This document shows, in pieces, positions 1 to 8,289 of a stretch of 64,000 nucleotides of DNA. The notes beneath the pieces were generated by a model. That model was given only the letters and a program-made list of their open reading frames with translations, ran no database searches and was not told the DNA's origin. Origin of the DNA: CAYRJD01 sp965212125. Its GTDB lineage: Bacteria > Actinomycetota > Acidimicrobiia > Acidimicrobiales > Poriferisodalaceae. A program made the translations under genes and the position numbers. The first letter of the stretch is position 1, and each line of letters opens with the position of its first letter. The stretch spans positions 1,364,001-1,428,000 of the forward strand of contig OZ243045.1 in assembly GCA_965212125.1 (NCBI GenBank). Direction: 5' to 3'.

Positions 1-318
1 GAAGTGATCCGGTCGGATGAGCTTGCGTTCAAGTCCGGGGCTGGACACTTCAAGCGTGTACTTGCCGGGCAGCGGGTCGTGCTCATCCAGCGTGTGCGAT
101 AGTGCGCGGGAGATTTGGCTGAGCGTGGTGGTGTCTAATGCGGTGCTAGCGGTGGCGGTTATCAGGACTTGCAGGGTGGTGCCGTGTTGCTGCACGTCAT
201 AGAGGTCAAAGCCTGCGTCGGTAACGACTGGTTCGATCAGCCGGGTGAGCGTTGTCAGGGTGTCGGCGGAGCTTGGCGCGTCGGCGCTTGTTATGTCGGG
301 GCTAGCAATACCGGTCAT
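1..318 (-). CDS. rimP: Ribosome maturation factor RimP, 3'-truncated by the window edge
   Basis: RimP helps assemble the 30S subunit. Reading the minus strand from the ATG at 318 gives about 106 residues: an Ala/Ser-rich N-terminus, then the family's first domain (IEPVVTDAGFDLYDVQ near residue 28), then the strongly conserved LPGKYTLEVSSPGLERKL and RPDHF near the cut. The frame is open to base 1, so the C-terminal SH3-like domain lies outside the window. nusA usually follows in actinobacteria, but this cannot be seen here. The family assignment is firm from the SSPGLER motif. Confidence 0.9.
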   Translation of the reverse strand, partial: MTGIASPDITSADAPSSADTLTTLTRLIEPVVTDAGFDLYDVQQHGTTLQVLITATASTALDTTTLSQISRALSHTLDEHDPLPGKYTLEVSSPGLERKLIRPDHF

Positions 319-622
319 GTCTGCTCTTGGGTGATTGGTTTGGAAAATCGGGCTGGCTGGTTTAGTCAGCCAGGCAAGCAAGCGGGTCTGTCGCCTGCTG
401 TCGTTCGGCACCCGTTCCGCTAGCGGAACGATGCGCAGTCGGAACGCCACAACTGTCGTTAGTTTTTCGGTTGTGATTTCCACTACCGATTAACCGCTGA
501 CACGCCACGCACTCCGGCGGAGTTCGTAGCAACTCAAGCGAGCTTGAGTTCGGCTGTAGCTGCCTGCGCTGATAATGCTACCTGGCAGATGCGGGCTTGG
601 CTAGCCGCAGGCGCGGGCTTGG
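319..622. other. Intergenic region between ispG and rimP with palindromes
   Basis: I see no gene in these 304 bases. They contain an 18-base perfect palindrome at 413-430 (CGTTCCGCTAGCGGAACG), a near-palindrome at 531-550 with 9-base arms and a GA centre, and a small ACTCC/GGAGT hairpin at 511-523. None is followed by a T run on the minus strand, so none is a classical intrinsic terminator. The distal copy of the repeat overlapping the ispG stop is also here (591-605). Confidence 0.5.
413..430. repeat. 18-bp perfect palindrome
   Basis: CGTTCCGCTAGCGGAACG equals its own reverse complement. As RNA it would form a 7-bp stem with a CUAG loop. It lies about 95 bases upstream of the rimP start, where it could be an operator or a transcript hairpin. 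GTTCCG half-sites recur around it. The function is unknown. Confidence 0.5.
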
Positions 623-627
623 CTAGC
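591..627 (-). repeat. 15-bp direct repeat overlapping the ispG stop codon
   Basis: The 15-base unit GCGGGCTTGGCTAGC (plus strand) occurs at 591-605 and 613-627. The second copy contains the ispG stop (CTA at 623-625 on plus, TAG on the coding strand). The other copy carries a further TAG just downstream of the gene. Confidence 0.85.
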
Positions 628-1819
628 GGGTTCGGATCTGGTTGATGCGCTGCTCGGTTTGATTAATGTCGTTGCCTTGATCGCTTACTTGTGCTAGGCG
701 GTCGGCTTCGGCGGCTTCGGCGGCTCCTTCGTCCGCTTGCGCCAAGGCTGCCTCTACCCCGTCGGCGGCAATCCGCCTGGCCCAATGCACTAGCTGCGTC
801 ACCATTTCGTCTTCGGGCACCACCTTGACTACTTGGCCTCGCACGAACAAGTGCCCGCGGCCGCGCCCGGCGGCTATGCCCAGATCGGCGGACTTGGCTT
901 CGCCCGGACCGTTGACGACGCAGCCCATCACCGCTACCTGCACCGGCAGCTGCTCGCCCTCTAGGGCGGCTTGGGCGCGCTTGGCTACTTCTATTACGTC
1001 AACCTCGGCGCGCCCGCACGAGGGGCAGGCGATCAGATCCACCGAGCGTCGCTCCGCCAAGCCCAGCGACTCCAGCAGGCGACGGCCAGCCTTCACCTCT
1101 TCCACCGGGTCGGCGGTGAGGCTGTAGCGGATGGTGTCGCCGATGCCTTCCATCAACAAGGTGGCGATGCCGGCGGTGGCTTTTAGCAGCCCGCCCGGCG
1201 GTGGGCCAGCTTCGGTGACGCCGAGATGCAGCGGGTAGTCAACCGTGTCGGCAAGCAGCCGGTAGGACTCAACCATTAGACGCACATCGCTGGATTTGAC
1301 GGAGATCTTTACGTCGTCAAAGCCGACCTGTTCGAAATAGCCCAGCTCGCGCTTGGCGGATTCCACCAGCGCGGTAGGCGTCATGCCGTAGCGCGACTCA
1401 ATGTCGGGGTCGAGCGAGCCGCTGTTTACGCCGATGCGGATGGGGATTTTGTGGTCGCGGGCGGTGGTGGCGACGGCTTTGATTTGGTCTGACTTGCGGA
1501 TGTTGCCGGGGTTCAGCCGCAGGCACGCCACGCCCGCGTCTATCGCCGCCAGCGCCAGGCGGTATTGAAAATGAACGTCGGCGACCAGCGGCACCGGCGA
1601 GCGGGGCACGATTTGCGCTAGCGCTTCGGCGGCGGCCATGTCGTTGCAGGTGCAGCGCACGATGTCGGCGCCGGCGGCGGCCAGGGCGTAGATCTGTTCA
1701 AGGGTCGCATCAACGTCGGCGGTTTTCGTAATCGTCATCGACTGGACGGTTATGGGGGCGCCCGCGCCGACCTGCACCGACCCGACCTTGACAGACCTGG
1801 TCTGCCTGCGTTCAAACAC
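623..1819 (-). CDS. ispG: 4-hydroxy-3-methylbut-2-enyl diphosphate synthase (flavodoxin)
   Basis: This [4Fe-4S] enzyme converts MEcPP to HMBPP in the MEP isoprenoid pathway. The 398-residue protein has the N-terminal TIM barrel (PITVQSMTITKTADVDAT near residue 23, LRLNPGNI near 100). The C-terminal cluster domain has cysteines in IACPSCGR (about 265 and 268) and in GCVVNGPGE (about 300). The start is GTG. A hydrophilic tail of about 45 residues after the core is unusual. Two other genes of the block, dxr and rseP, lie upstream, the usual actinobacterial dxr-rseP-ispG grouping. Confidence 0.96.
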   Translation of the reverse strand: MFERRQTRSVKVGSVQVGAGAPITVQSMTITKTADVDATLEQIYALAAAGADIVRCTCNDMAAAEALAQIVPRSPVPLVADVHFQYRLALAAIDAGVACLRLNPGNIRKSDQIKAVATTARDHKIPIRIGVNSGSLDPDIESRYGMTPTALVESAKRELGYFEQVGFDDVKISVKSSDVRLMVESYRLLADTVDYPLHLGVTEAGPPPGGLLKATAGIATLLMEGIGDTIRYSLTADPVEEVKAGRRLLESLGLAERRSVDLIACPSCGRAEVDVIEVAKRAQAALEGEQLPVQVAVMGCVVNGPGEAKSADLGIAAGRGRGHLFVRGQVVKVVPEDEMVTQLVHWARRIAADGVEAALAQADEGAAEAAEADRLAQVSDQGNDINQTEQRINQIRTR

Positions 1820-1895
1820 TGCTCTAGTTTGCCGTCTGGACGCAGGCGATTGCCGTCTGCGCGCAGGTGATTCGGTTTTGCGGTTGCGTGGCGGC

Positions 1896-1935
1896 CTAGA
1901 GATTGATCGGTTGGCTAGAGATTGATCGGGTTGGC
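1896..1935 (-). repeat. 20/21-bp tandem repeat overlapping the rseP stop
   Basis: On the coding strand, GCCAACCCGATCAATCTC plus TAG ends rseP. It is followed directly by the same sequence lacking one C and again ending in TAG. On plus the copies are 1896-1915 and 1915-1935. The single-base length difference means the second stop is in another frame. Confidence 0.9.
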
Positions 1936-3150
1936 TACGTCTAAATACACCAGCCCGACGGCGAGAATCAGCAGTGCGATGGTGACCGCGTAGACCAGCG
2001 GAGTGAGCTTTTTCATATCAACCATGTGCCGATCACGCCCGCCGCGCTCACGCCAGCGCTCGTAGATGGCGATGGCTAGATGGCCACCGTCGAATGGCAG
2101 CAGCGGTAGCAGATTGAACACGCCGATGAAGATATTAAAGGCAATAAACAATGACAGGAAATCGCTAGCGGTGCTGACCCGCTCGCTGGCGCTGACCTGA
2201 ACCAGCCCGACTATCGACAGCGGCCTGGTCTCTATGTTTTCGTTGGCCGTCGGGTCGTTGGGCGCGGAGATGATGCGGTCGGCGAGTTCGTCCACGTTGC
2301 CGAAGATTCTGCCGATCGACCAAATCGATTGCCAAGACAGGTATCCGAAATCGCCCGCCGACCGCAGCGTGGCAACCGGCAGTGCGGCGGTGGGATAGTC
2401 GATTGCGGCGGAGGCAGCGATGCCGATGCGGCCTTGTCCCGTTGCGGTGTTGGTGGCGATGCGGACGCTGGTCTCTATTAGCTCTCCGTCGCGGTTTATG
2501 ACCAGATCAACTGTCTGACCGGGGCGGGATCTGACGCCGTCAACGAACGCAGGCCAGCGGATCGTTTGTTCGCCGTTCAGGCGGGAGATGCGATCGCCGG
2601 GTTGAATGCCTGCCTCATAGGCGGGGCCGGATGTGCCGTCTGCCAAAATTGCGGGCACCTCGGCGACCTCCCAGTTGTCGGGCGATCGCACGGGGTTGCC
2701 GAAGATGCCGTGCAGCGCCACCAGCGCCAGGAACGCCATTAAGAAGTGCGCCGCTGAGCCGGCGGAGATGACCAGGGCGCGGCGGGGGAAGGATTTGACG
2801 CGGTAGGTGCGTCGCTCGTCGGCTGGTTCGACCTTCTCGTCGGAGGTGATGCCGATGATGCGCACGAATGCGCCGAGCGGTAGCAGGCGCAGGCCGTATT
2901 CGGTTTCGCCGCGGTGGAAGCTCCACAGGCGCGGGCCGAACCCGAGGAAAAACTGCGTTGCTTTCATGCCGGTGAGGCGGGCGGTGAGGAAGTGGCCGAG
3001 CTCGTGCACGGTTAGCACGCCGGCGATGGCGAGCACTAGGAGGGTGACTTTGAGTGAGACATAGCTGCCCACTGCGATGCCGGCGACTATCAGCACCAGG
3101 CCGCCCCATTTGTTGATGATGGTCGGGGAACCGTCGGTTGTTCTCATCAT
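1915..3150 (-). CDS. rseP: Site-2 intramembrane metalloprotease (RIP), RseP/RasP-like
   Basis: A membrane zinc protease that cleaves anti-sigma factors and other membrane substrates. The 411-residue protein has an N-terminal membrane segment, then the zinc site TVHELGHFLTARL (HExxH near residue 49). A PDZ domain follows (around 185-250, with AGIQPGDRISRLNG). The C-terminal LPFDGGHLAIAIYE supplies the third zinc ligand of the family's LDG region, and another membrane segment lies near the end. It sits between dxr and ispG, as in many actinobacteria. Start ATG at 3150; a second Met follows directly. Confidence 0.93.
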   Translation of the reverse strand: MMRTTDGSPTIINKWGGLVLIVAGIAVGSYVSLKVTLLVLAIAGVLTVHELGHFLTARLTGMKATQFFLGFGPRLWSFHRGETEYGLRLLPLGAFVRIIGITSDEKVEPADERRTYRVKSFPRRALVISAGSAAHFLMAFLALVALHGIFGNPVRSPDNWEVAEVPAILADGTSGPAYEAGIQPGDRISRLNGEQTIRWPAFVDGVRSRPGQTVDLVINRDGELIETSVRIATNTATGQGRIGIAASAAIDYPTAALPVATLRSAGDFGYLSWQSIWSIGRIFGNVDELADRIISAPNDPTANENIETRPLSIVGLVQVSASERVSTASDFLSLFIAFNIFIGVFNLLPLLPFDGGHLAIAIYERWRERGGRDRHMVDMKKLTPLVYAVTIALLILAVGLVYLDVANPINL

Positions 3151-3267
3151 GGGCGGTCGCTTAGGGGTTGGCCTTGTGGGGACATTTTGGCACGAAGGAG
3201 GGACATTGCGGTTGGCGGGGCGGTGCGGCCGGCTTGCGGGGTGGTCGGCGGGGGCGGTGCGGGCGGG

Positions 3268-4602
3268 CTACATCTGCGCCAGGGTGGCTGCCACAACATC
3301 ACGCCCGCCTTGGTCGGCGGCTATTACTGCCTCCACGCTGTCGCAGGGTTGGCCGTCGTGCGCATCAAGGGCGGCGGCTAGCAGGTCGGCGATTTGGTGC
3401 CAGGCGATTGCGTCGTCCAGAAATGCCGCCACCGCTGCTTCGTTGGCGCCGTTCAGCCAGGCGGGGGCGGTGCCGCCAGTTCGGCCAGCGGCGATTGCCA
3501 GGTCTAGGCAGCGGAAGGTTTTGCGATCGGGAGTGGTGAAGGTGAGCGGCTCGAGGGTCGCCCAGTCGATCGCTCCGAACGCAGTGTTGAGCCGGTCGGG
3601 GTATGCCAGGGCGTAGCCGATCGGCAGGCGCATGTCGGGCAGCGATAGTTGCGCCAGGGTGGCGCCGTCGGTGAAGGTGACCATTGAGTGGATCACCGAC
3701 TGCGGGTGGATGACGACGTCGATGTTGTCGTAGCTCACGCCGAAGAGTTCGTGGGCTTCGATTACTTCCAGGCCTTTGTTCATGAGGGTGGATGAGTCGA
3801 CGGTGATTTTTGGTCCCATCTGCCAGGTGGGGTGGGCGAGGGCGTCTTGCACGGTGACCGCTGCGAGATCTTGGGCGGTGCGGCCGAGGAATGGTCCGCC
3901 GCTGGCGGTGAGGACGAGTTGGGAGAGCGCTGGGTGGTCGGCGGCGGCCGCGTTCGTAGCGCTTGCGTTCGTAGCGCTTGCGTTCAGGCATTGATGTAGT
4001 GCGCAGTGCTCGCTGTCGACGGGAATGATCTGCGCGCCGGGGATGTCTCTGAGCGGTTGGCATAGCGGTCCGGCTGCTATCAGACTCTCTTTGTTGGCGA
4101 GTGCCAGACGCTTGCCGGCTTGGAGTGCCGCCAGCGTTACTTCTAATCCTGCGAATCCGACCACAGCGTTGACCACGACGTCGGCCTCGGCGGTTAGGGC
4201 GGCCAGCGAACCTTTGCCGACCAGGATTTCGGGGTCGGGCTGGGGCGCGGTGCTTTTGGCGTCGGTGCTGGCGGGGCTGGCGGGGCTGGCGGCGGGGCGG
4301 CTGTCTAGTTGGGCGCGCAGGTCGTTGGCGGCTTCGTCGTTTTCGACCGCTACTCGCGCTGGCGCAAACTGCGTTATCTGTTCGGCCAGGAGCTTGGTTG
4401 AGCGGGCCGCGCTGAGGGCGACCACCTCGTAGGTGGGCTCGGTGGTGCTTGCGGACGCGGTGCTGCTGACGGGCTCGGCGGCACTGGCACGGGTGGGGTC
4501 AGTCTCGCAGATGATTCCAGCAGCGCTAGCGGCTATTACTTGAAGGGTCTGCGTGCCGATAGAGCCGGTGGACCCTAAGACCGCAACTTTTATCGCAGCC
4601 AT
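3268..4602 (-). CDS. dxr: 1-deoxy-D-xylulose 5-phosphate reductoisomerase
   Basis: Catalyses the NADPH-dependent DXP-to-MEP step of isoprenoid synthesis. The Rossmann start VAVLGSTGSIGTQTLQVI is at residues 6-23. NKESLIAAG, the metal site in PVDSEHCALHQCL, and LTASGGPFLGR/MGPKITVDSSTLMNKGLEVIEAHELF are all present. At 444 residues it is longer than typical (about 390) because of Ala/Ser/Thr-rich inserts near residues 35-60 and 115-135, and a repeated NASATNA stretch in the otherwise conserved region after CLNA. The inserts are in frame and the catalytic motifs are intact, so it should be functional. Confidence 0.95.
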   Translation of the reverse strand: MAAIKVAVLGSTGSIGTQTLQVIAASAAGIICETDPTRASAAEPVSSTASASTTEPTYEVVALSAARSTKLLAEQITQFAPARVAVENDEAANDLRAQLDSRPAASPASPASTDAKSTAPQPDPEILVGKGSLAALTAEADVVVNAVVGFAGLEVTLAALQAGKRLALANKESLIAAGPLCQPLRDIPGAQIIPVDSEHCALHQCLNASATNASATNAAAADHPALSQLVLTASGGPFLGRTAQDLAAVTVQDALAHPTWQMGPKITVDSSTLMNKGLEVIEAHELFGVSYDNIDVVIHPQSVIHSMVTFTDGATLAQLSLPDMRLPIGYALAYPDRLNTAFGAIDWATLEPLTFTTPDRKTFRCLDLAIAAGRTGGTAPAWLNGANEAAVAAFLDDAIAWHQIADLLAAALDAHDGQPCDSVEAVIAADQGGRDVVAATLAQM

Positions 4603-4620
4603 CTGACTGCTGCTAGCCCG

Positions 4621-6054
4621 CTAACCGACCAGGAAGTCGGACATGTAATAAGCGGCCGGCAGCACAAACAGCATGGCGTCGAACCGGTCAAGCACTCCGC
4701 CATGTCCCGGCAGCACCGTGCCCATGTCTTTTACTTGCAGGTCACGCTTGATCAGCGACTGGCAGAGGTCGCCCAGCGGTGCGGCCAGCGCAATGATGAC
4801 CGCCAGCCAGACCGCATCCAGCACGTCTTCGGTGAACGGAAAGATGCCGGGGAAGCGATACAGAACCAGCGATGTGATGATTGCGCTCAGCACTATTCCG
4901 CCGATTAGCCCTTCGACGGTTTTGTTGGGGCTGACGCGATACGCCAGTCGGGTTTGGCCGGTGGTGCTGCCGATGACGTAGCCCAGCACGTCGTATGCGA
5001 CGGTTCCGACAACGACGGCCACTAGTACCGCATCGCCGTGTGGCTCGCGCAGCATCAGCGCTGCGAACGAACCCAAGCCGCCGATCCAGGCGATGCCCAT
5101 GGTTGTGACGGCGAAGTTGGCGGTGGGGTGTTCTTGCTCTACTCCTATTAGGAACCAGAGCAGCCCGCCCACGCCGATTAGGGCTGCGAACAGCGGGTAT
5201 GCCTCAAAGCCGCGCCAATACACCGCGCCGGTGAGTCCGGCGACGGCGGTCAGTCCGAACAAGGTGGCGGGGCGATAGCCGACGGTGCGGGCGACTGCGA
5301 AGAACTCCGCCAGGGCGATGACTAGCGCCAGCGCTGCGAGCACGACGACGACGGCTCGGCCGGCGCTGAGGGCGCCGAAGAAGACCGACCCCAGGATGAT
5401 GCCGACGACTATTGCGAGCATGACGTTGCGGCCGGTGTGGGCTGCTTCCTCTATCTCTGGGGTTTGCTGGACGGAGCGGGTGTCGGTTTCGTCGGAGGAG
5501 ATTGGCGCTTGGAAGTCTTGGCTGCCGTCACGCCACTGGGCGGGGGTGTCTAGGTCTGTCCAGTTTTCCCAGTGCTTGTCGCTGGCGGGGTTGGAGCTTG
5601 TTGGGGTGCCGGGGGCTGCCGGTGTTGCTGGTGCGGCGGGAGTGCCGCCGGCGGGCGGGGCTGCCGGTGTTGCTGGTGCGGCGGGGGCGGTGCCAGCGGG
5701 CGGCGATTCAATCCCTGCTTGCAGTTCGCTGGAGCTCATTACTGAGGTAACGGCGGCTGGGTCGGCAGAGCTGGTGGAGGAGCCTGGGTCCGATGGGTCT
5801 GCGTTGGCGGCGGCTGCGCGCGCTCGTTCTTGGTTTTCGATCAGGCGTGGGTCGTCGGGCAGTTGGGGGAACAGCTTGGAGCCACCCGGCTGCGGTGGAG
5901 TTTCGGATGGGGCTGACGCCTGCTCGCCTGCGGCGGCTGCGGCGCTTTCTTCGGCAGGGGCTGAATCGGCGGGCGGCGGCGCGGCGGCTGGGCTGCCTGC
6001 CTCGGCTGCTTCGCCTTCGCTGTCGGGTCGGCTTGAACCGTTGGGGTCAGACAT
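4621..6054 (-). CDS. cdsA: Phosphatidate cytidylyltransferase with long Pro/Ala N-terminus
   Basis: Makes CDP-diacylglycerol from phosphatidate and CTP in the membrane. The family signature is complete near the C-terminus: SLIKRDLQVKD, then LPGHGGVLDRFD. It is preceded by several hydrophobic helices and by SPNKTVEGLIGG. The 477-residue length reflects a roughly 200-residue hydrophilic N-terminal extension rich in Pro, Ala and Ser, including Ala-Pro-Gly repeats around residues 120-155. Such an extension is not part of the enzyme core. It lies downstream of frr with only a few bases between them, so the two are probably cotranscribed. Confidence 0.94.
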   Translation of the reverse strand: MSDPNGSSRPDSEGEAAEAGSPAAAPPPADSAPAEESAAAAAGEQASAPSETPPQPGGSKLFPQLPDDPRLIENQERARAAAANADPSDPGSSTSSADPAAVTSVMSSSELQAGIESPPAGTAPAAPATPAAPPAGGTPAAPATPAAPGTPTSSNPASDKHWENWTDLDTPAQWRDGSQDFQAPISSDETDTRSVQQTPEIEEAAHTGRNVMLAIVVGIILGSVFFGALSAGRAVVVVLAALALVIALAEFFAVARTVGYRPATLFGLTAVAGLTGAVYWRGFEAYPLFAALIGVGGLLWFLIGVEQEHPTANFAVTTMGIAWIGGLGSFAALMLREPHGDAVLVAVVVGTVAYDVLGYVIGSTTGQTRLAYRVSPNKTVEGLIGGIVLSAIITSLVLYRFPGIFPFTEDVLDAVWLAVIIALAAPLGDLCQSLIKRDLQVKDMGTVLPGHGGVLDRFDAMLFVLPAAYYMSDFLVG

Positions 6055-6059
6055 AGCGA

Positions 6060-6626
6060 CTAAATCTCAAGCAGTTCTTGTTCTTTGGACGCCAGCGCTT
6101 GGTCAAGATCGCCCACCGAAGCGTTCGTGTCTTTGTCTAGTTGCTGCTCTAAGCGAGCCTTGTCGTCTGAAGAAATGTCCTTTTCCTTCTCTAACTCATC
6201 TAAATCATGGCGCGCACTGCGACGCAGGTTACGGATAGCAACTTTGCCATCTTCGGCCATCTGTTTGACGACTTTGACCAACTCCTTGCGGCGGTCTTCG
6301 TTTAGCTGCGGAAATGTCAGCCGCACTATTGCGCCATCCACGGCGGGATCAACCCCCAGATCGGAGTTGCGGACGGCCTTCGCTATGTCTTGCGTGGCCG
6401 CCTTGTCGAAGGGCTGTATTACCAGCATGCGCGCCTCGGGCACCGCAAAAGACGCCAACTGCTGCAGCGGGACATTCTCGCCGTAGTACTCCACCGGCAA
6501 CTTCTCTACAAGCGCCGGAGTAGCACGCCCCGTCCGCACGGTCGCGAACTCCGACAGCGAGTGCGATACCGCAGCCGCCATCCGTTCTTGCGCATCGGAG
6601 CAGACCTCGTCTGCGAGCTCGCTCAC
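6060..6626 (-). CDS. frr: Ribosome recycling factor
   Basis: Splits post-termination ribosomes together with EF-G. Length 188 residues, near the family norm (about 185). Visible motifs are FATVRTGRATPALVEKL, VEYYGENVPLQQLA, and the helical NEDRRKELVKVVKQMAEDGKVAIRNLRR. The start is GTG at 6626 and overlaps the pyrH stop (GTGA), so translation is likely coupled. Confidence 0.97.
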   Translation of the reverse strand: MSELADEVCSDAQERMAAAVSHSLSEFATVRTGRATPALVEKLPVEYYGENVPLQQLASFAVPEARMLVIQPFDKAATQDIAKAVRNSDLGVDPAVDGAIVRLTFPQLNEDRRKELVKVVKQMAEDGKVAIRNLRRSARHDLDELEKEKDISSDDKARLEQQLDKDTNASVGDLDQALASKEQELLEI

Positions 6627-7453
6627 CTAACCAGCGTACCCAAAGGTTCGCCTTCAATTACTGCTCGAAGGCTGCCGGGCGTTAGCAGGTCGAACACCAC
6701 GATGGGCATGTTGTTGTCTTTGCATACGGCGATGGCGGCGGTGTCCATTACCGCTAGCTCGCGTGACAGCACTTCGAGGAACGACACTTCGCTTAGCAGT
6801 TCGGCGCTCGGGTCGAGTTTGGGGTCGGCGGTGTGGACGCCAGCGATGCCGGAGTGGGTGCCTTTTAGGACGGCGTCGGCTTCTAGCTCGGCGGCACGCA
6901 GCGCGGCGGCGGTGTCGGTGGTGAAGAACGGGTTGCCGGTGCCGGCGGCCAGGATGATGACGCGGCCTTTGCCGAGGTGGCTGACCGCTCGGCGGCGGAT
7001 GTATGGCTCGGCGATTTGCGCCATGCCGATTGCGGTCATGACTCGGGTTGGCACCTCTTGGCGTTCGAGGGAATCTTGCAGCGCCAGGGCGTTGATGACC
7101 GTGGCGAGCATGCCCATGTAGTCGGATTGGGCTCGCTCCATTGAGCGACCTTGGCCGGAGTTGCCGCGCCAGATGTTGCCGCCGCCGACGACTACGGCGA
7201 TGCCGACTTCCATTGTTTGGGACACGTCGGCGATTTCGGAGGCGAGCTGGTCGACAACGACGGGGCTGATGCTGTTGCTGGCGTTTGGTTCGGGGTTGGC
7301 GGCGTTGACGGTGTCGGTGCTGCTGGCGGTCGCGGCGTCGGCCGCAGTCACGGCGTCGCCCGCTAGAGCCTCACCCGAAAGTTTTAGGACAACTCGTTTG
7401 GGTGCGGTTTTGCCCGACCATCGCCGGGAGCGCTTGGCTGAGCTGTCGGGCAC
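6623..7453 (-). CDS. pyrH: UMP kinase with an Ala/Asn-rich insert
   Basis: Phosphorylates UMP to UDP and belongs to the amino-acid-kinase fold. Motifs are KRVVLKLSGEALAGD near residue 19, VGGGNIWRG, GTGNPFFTTDTAAALRA and the C-terminal FDLLTPGSLRAVIEGE. At 276 residues it is about 35 longer than usual. The extra residues form an Ala/Thr/Asn-rich insert (about 35-65) directly after the conserved GEALAGD, plus a basic N-terminal extension. It follows tsf with a 6-base gap. Confidence 0.96.
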   Translation of the reverse strand: MPDSSAKRSRRWSGKTAPKRVVLKLSGEALAGDAVTAADAATASSTDTVNAANPEPNASNSISPVVVDQLASEIADVSQTMEVGIAVVVGGGNIWRGNSGQGRSMERAQSDYMGMLATVINALALQDSLERQEVPTRVMTAIGMAQIAEPYIRRRAVSHLGKGRVIILAAGTGNPFFTTDTAAALRAAELEADAVLKGTHSGIAGVHTADPKLDPSAELLSEVSFLEVLSRELAVMDTAAIAVCKDNNMPIVVFDLLTPGSLRAVIEGEPLGTLVR

Positions 7454-7459
7454 TCGGAG

Positions 7460-8284
7460 CTAGGCGCCTATCTCGATTTGTGCGAAGCGCTTGAGGGTGG
7501 CGTCGCCTAGCAGGTCCGCGATTGAGCGCTTTTCGTCTTTCACAAACTTTTGTTCTAGCAGAGCGTTGTCTTTGTAGAAGCCGTTCAGCCTGCCTTCGAT
7601 GATTTTCGGCAGTGCCGCCTCGGGCTTGCCTTCGTTGCGGCTGATCGTTTCCAGCGTCGTTCGCTCTTGCTCAATTACATCGGCGGGGATGTCGTCGCGG
7701 GTCATGTATTTGGGGCGGTTGCTGGCGACGTGAAGTGCGATGTCGTGGGCTATGTCGGCGCTGCCGCCGTCAAGTTGCACCATCACGGCGTTCACTCCCC
7801 GACCGTTTTGCTGGTGGATGTAAACGTCTAGCACTGCGTTCGGGTCGGCTTGCGGGTCGGCTTCGAAGCGCTCCACGCGACCGATCTCTATGTTTTCTTG
7901 GTGCGTTCTTTTTAGTTCGTCGATGGCGGACTGCTTGTCGGCGACTGCCTGCTCGCCGTTGGTTAGCACTGCGTCGAGCAGATCTTTGGCTAGCTCGGAG
8001 AATGCGGCGGACTTGGCGACGAAGTCAGTTTCGCAGCGCAGCTCGACGATGGCGCCGACCTTGCCGCCGTCGGCTGATTCGGCTATTTCGCCGCGCACAA
8101 TGCCGTCACTGTTGTCGCGATCGGAGCGGGCGGCGGACTTGGCGATGCCGGTTTCTCGCAGCAGCTGGGCGGCGGCGGCGGAGTCTCCGTCGCAGGAGGT
8201 GAGGGCGTTTTTGGCGTCCATCATTCCGGCGCCGGTTGCGCGGCGCAGCTCTTGGACGTCGGAGGCGGTGAAGTTGGCTGCCAC
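7460..8284 (-). CDS. tsf: Elongation factor Ts
   Basis: Nucleotide exchange factor for EF-Tu. The N-terminal UBA-like domain is clear (FTASDVQELRRATGAGMMDAKNAL near residue 5). The core follows with VELRCETDFVAKSAAF and the dimerisation region. The length, 274 residues, is normal. The start is GTG at 8284. It lies 5 bases downstream of rpsB, the universal rpsB-tsf pair. Confidence 0.97.
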   Translation of the reverse strand: MAANFTASDVQELRRATGAGMMDAKNALTSCDGDSAAAAQLLRETGIAKSAARSDRDNSDGIVRGEIAESADGGKVGAIVELRCETDFVAKSAAFSELAKDLLDAVLTNGEQAVADKQSAIDELKRTHQENIEIGRVERFEADPQADPNAVLDVYIHQQNGRGVNAVMVQLDGGSADIAHDIALHVASNRPKYMTRDDIPADVIEQERTTLETISRNEGKPEAALPKIIEGRLNGFYKDNALLEQKFVKDEKRSIADLLGDATLKRFAQIEIGA

Positions 8285-8289
8285 GTCTG

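Noticed and set aside
619..660. tRNA-like GGTTCGGATC near the ispG end
   Set aside because: It is part of the ispG coding end; no acceptor or anticodon stems can be formed around it.
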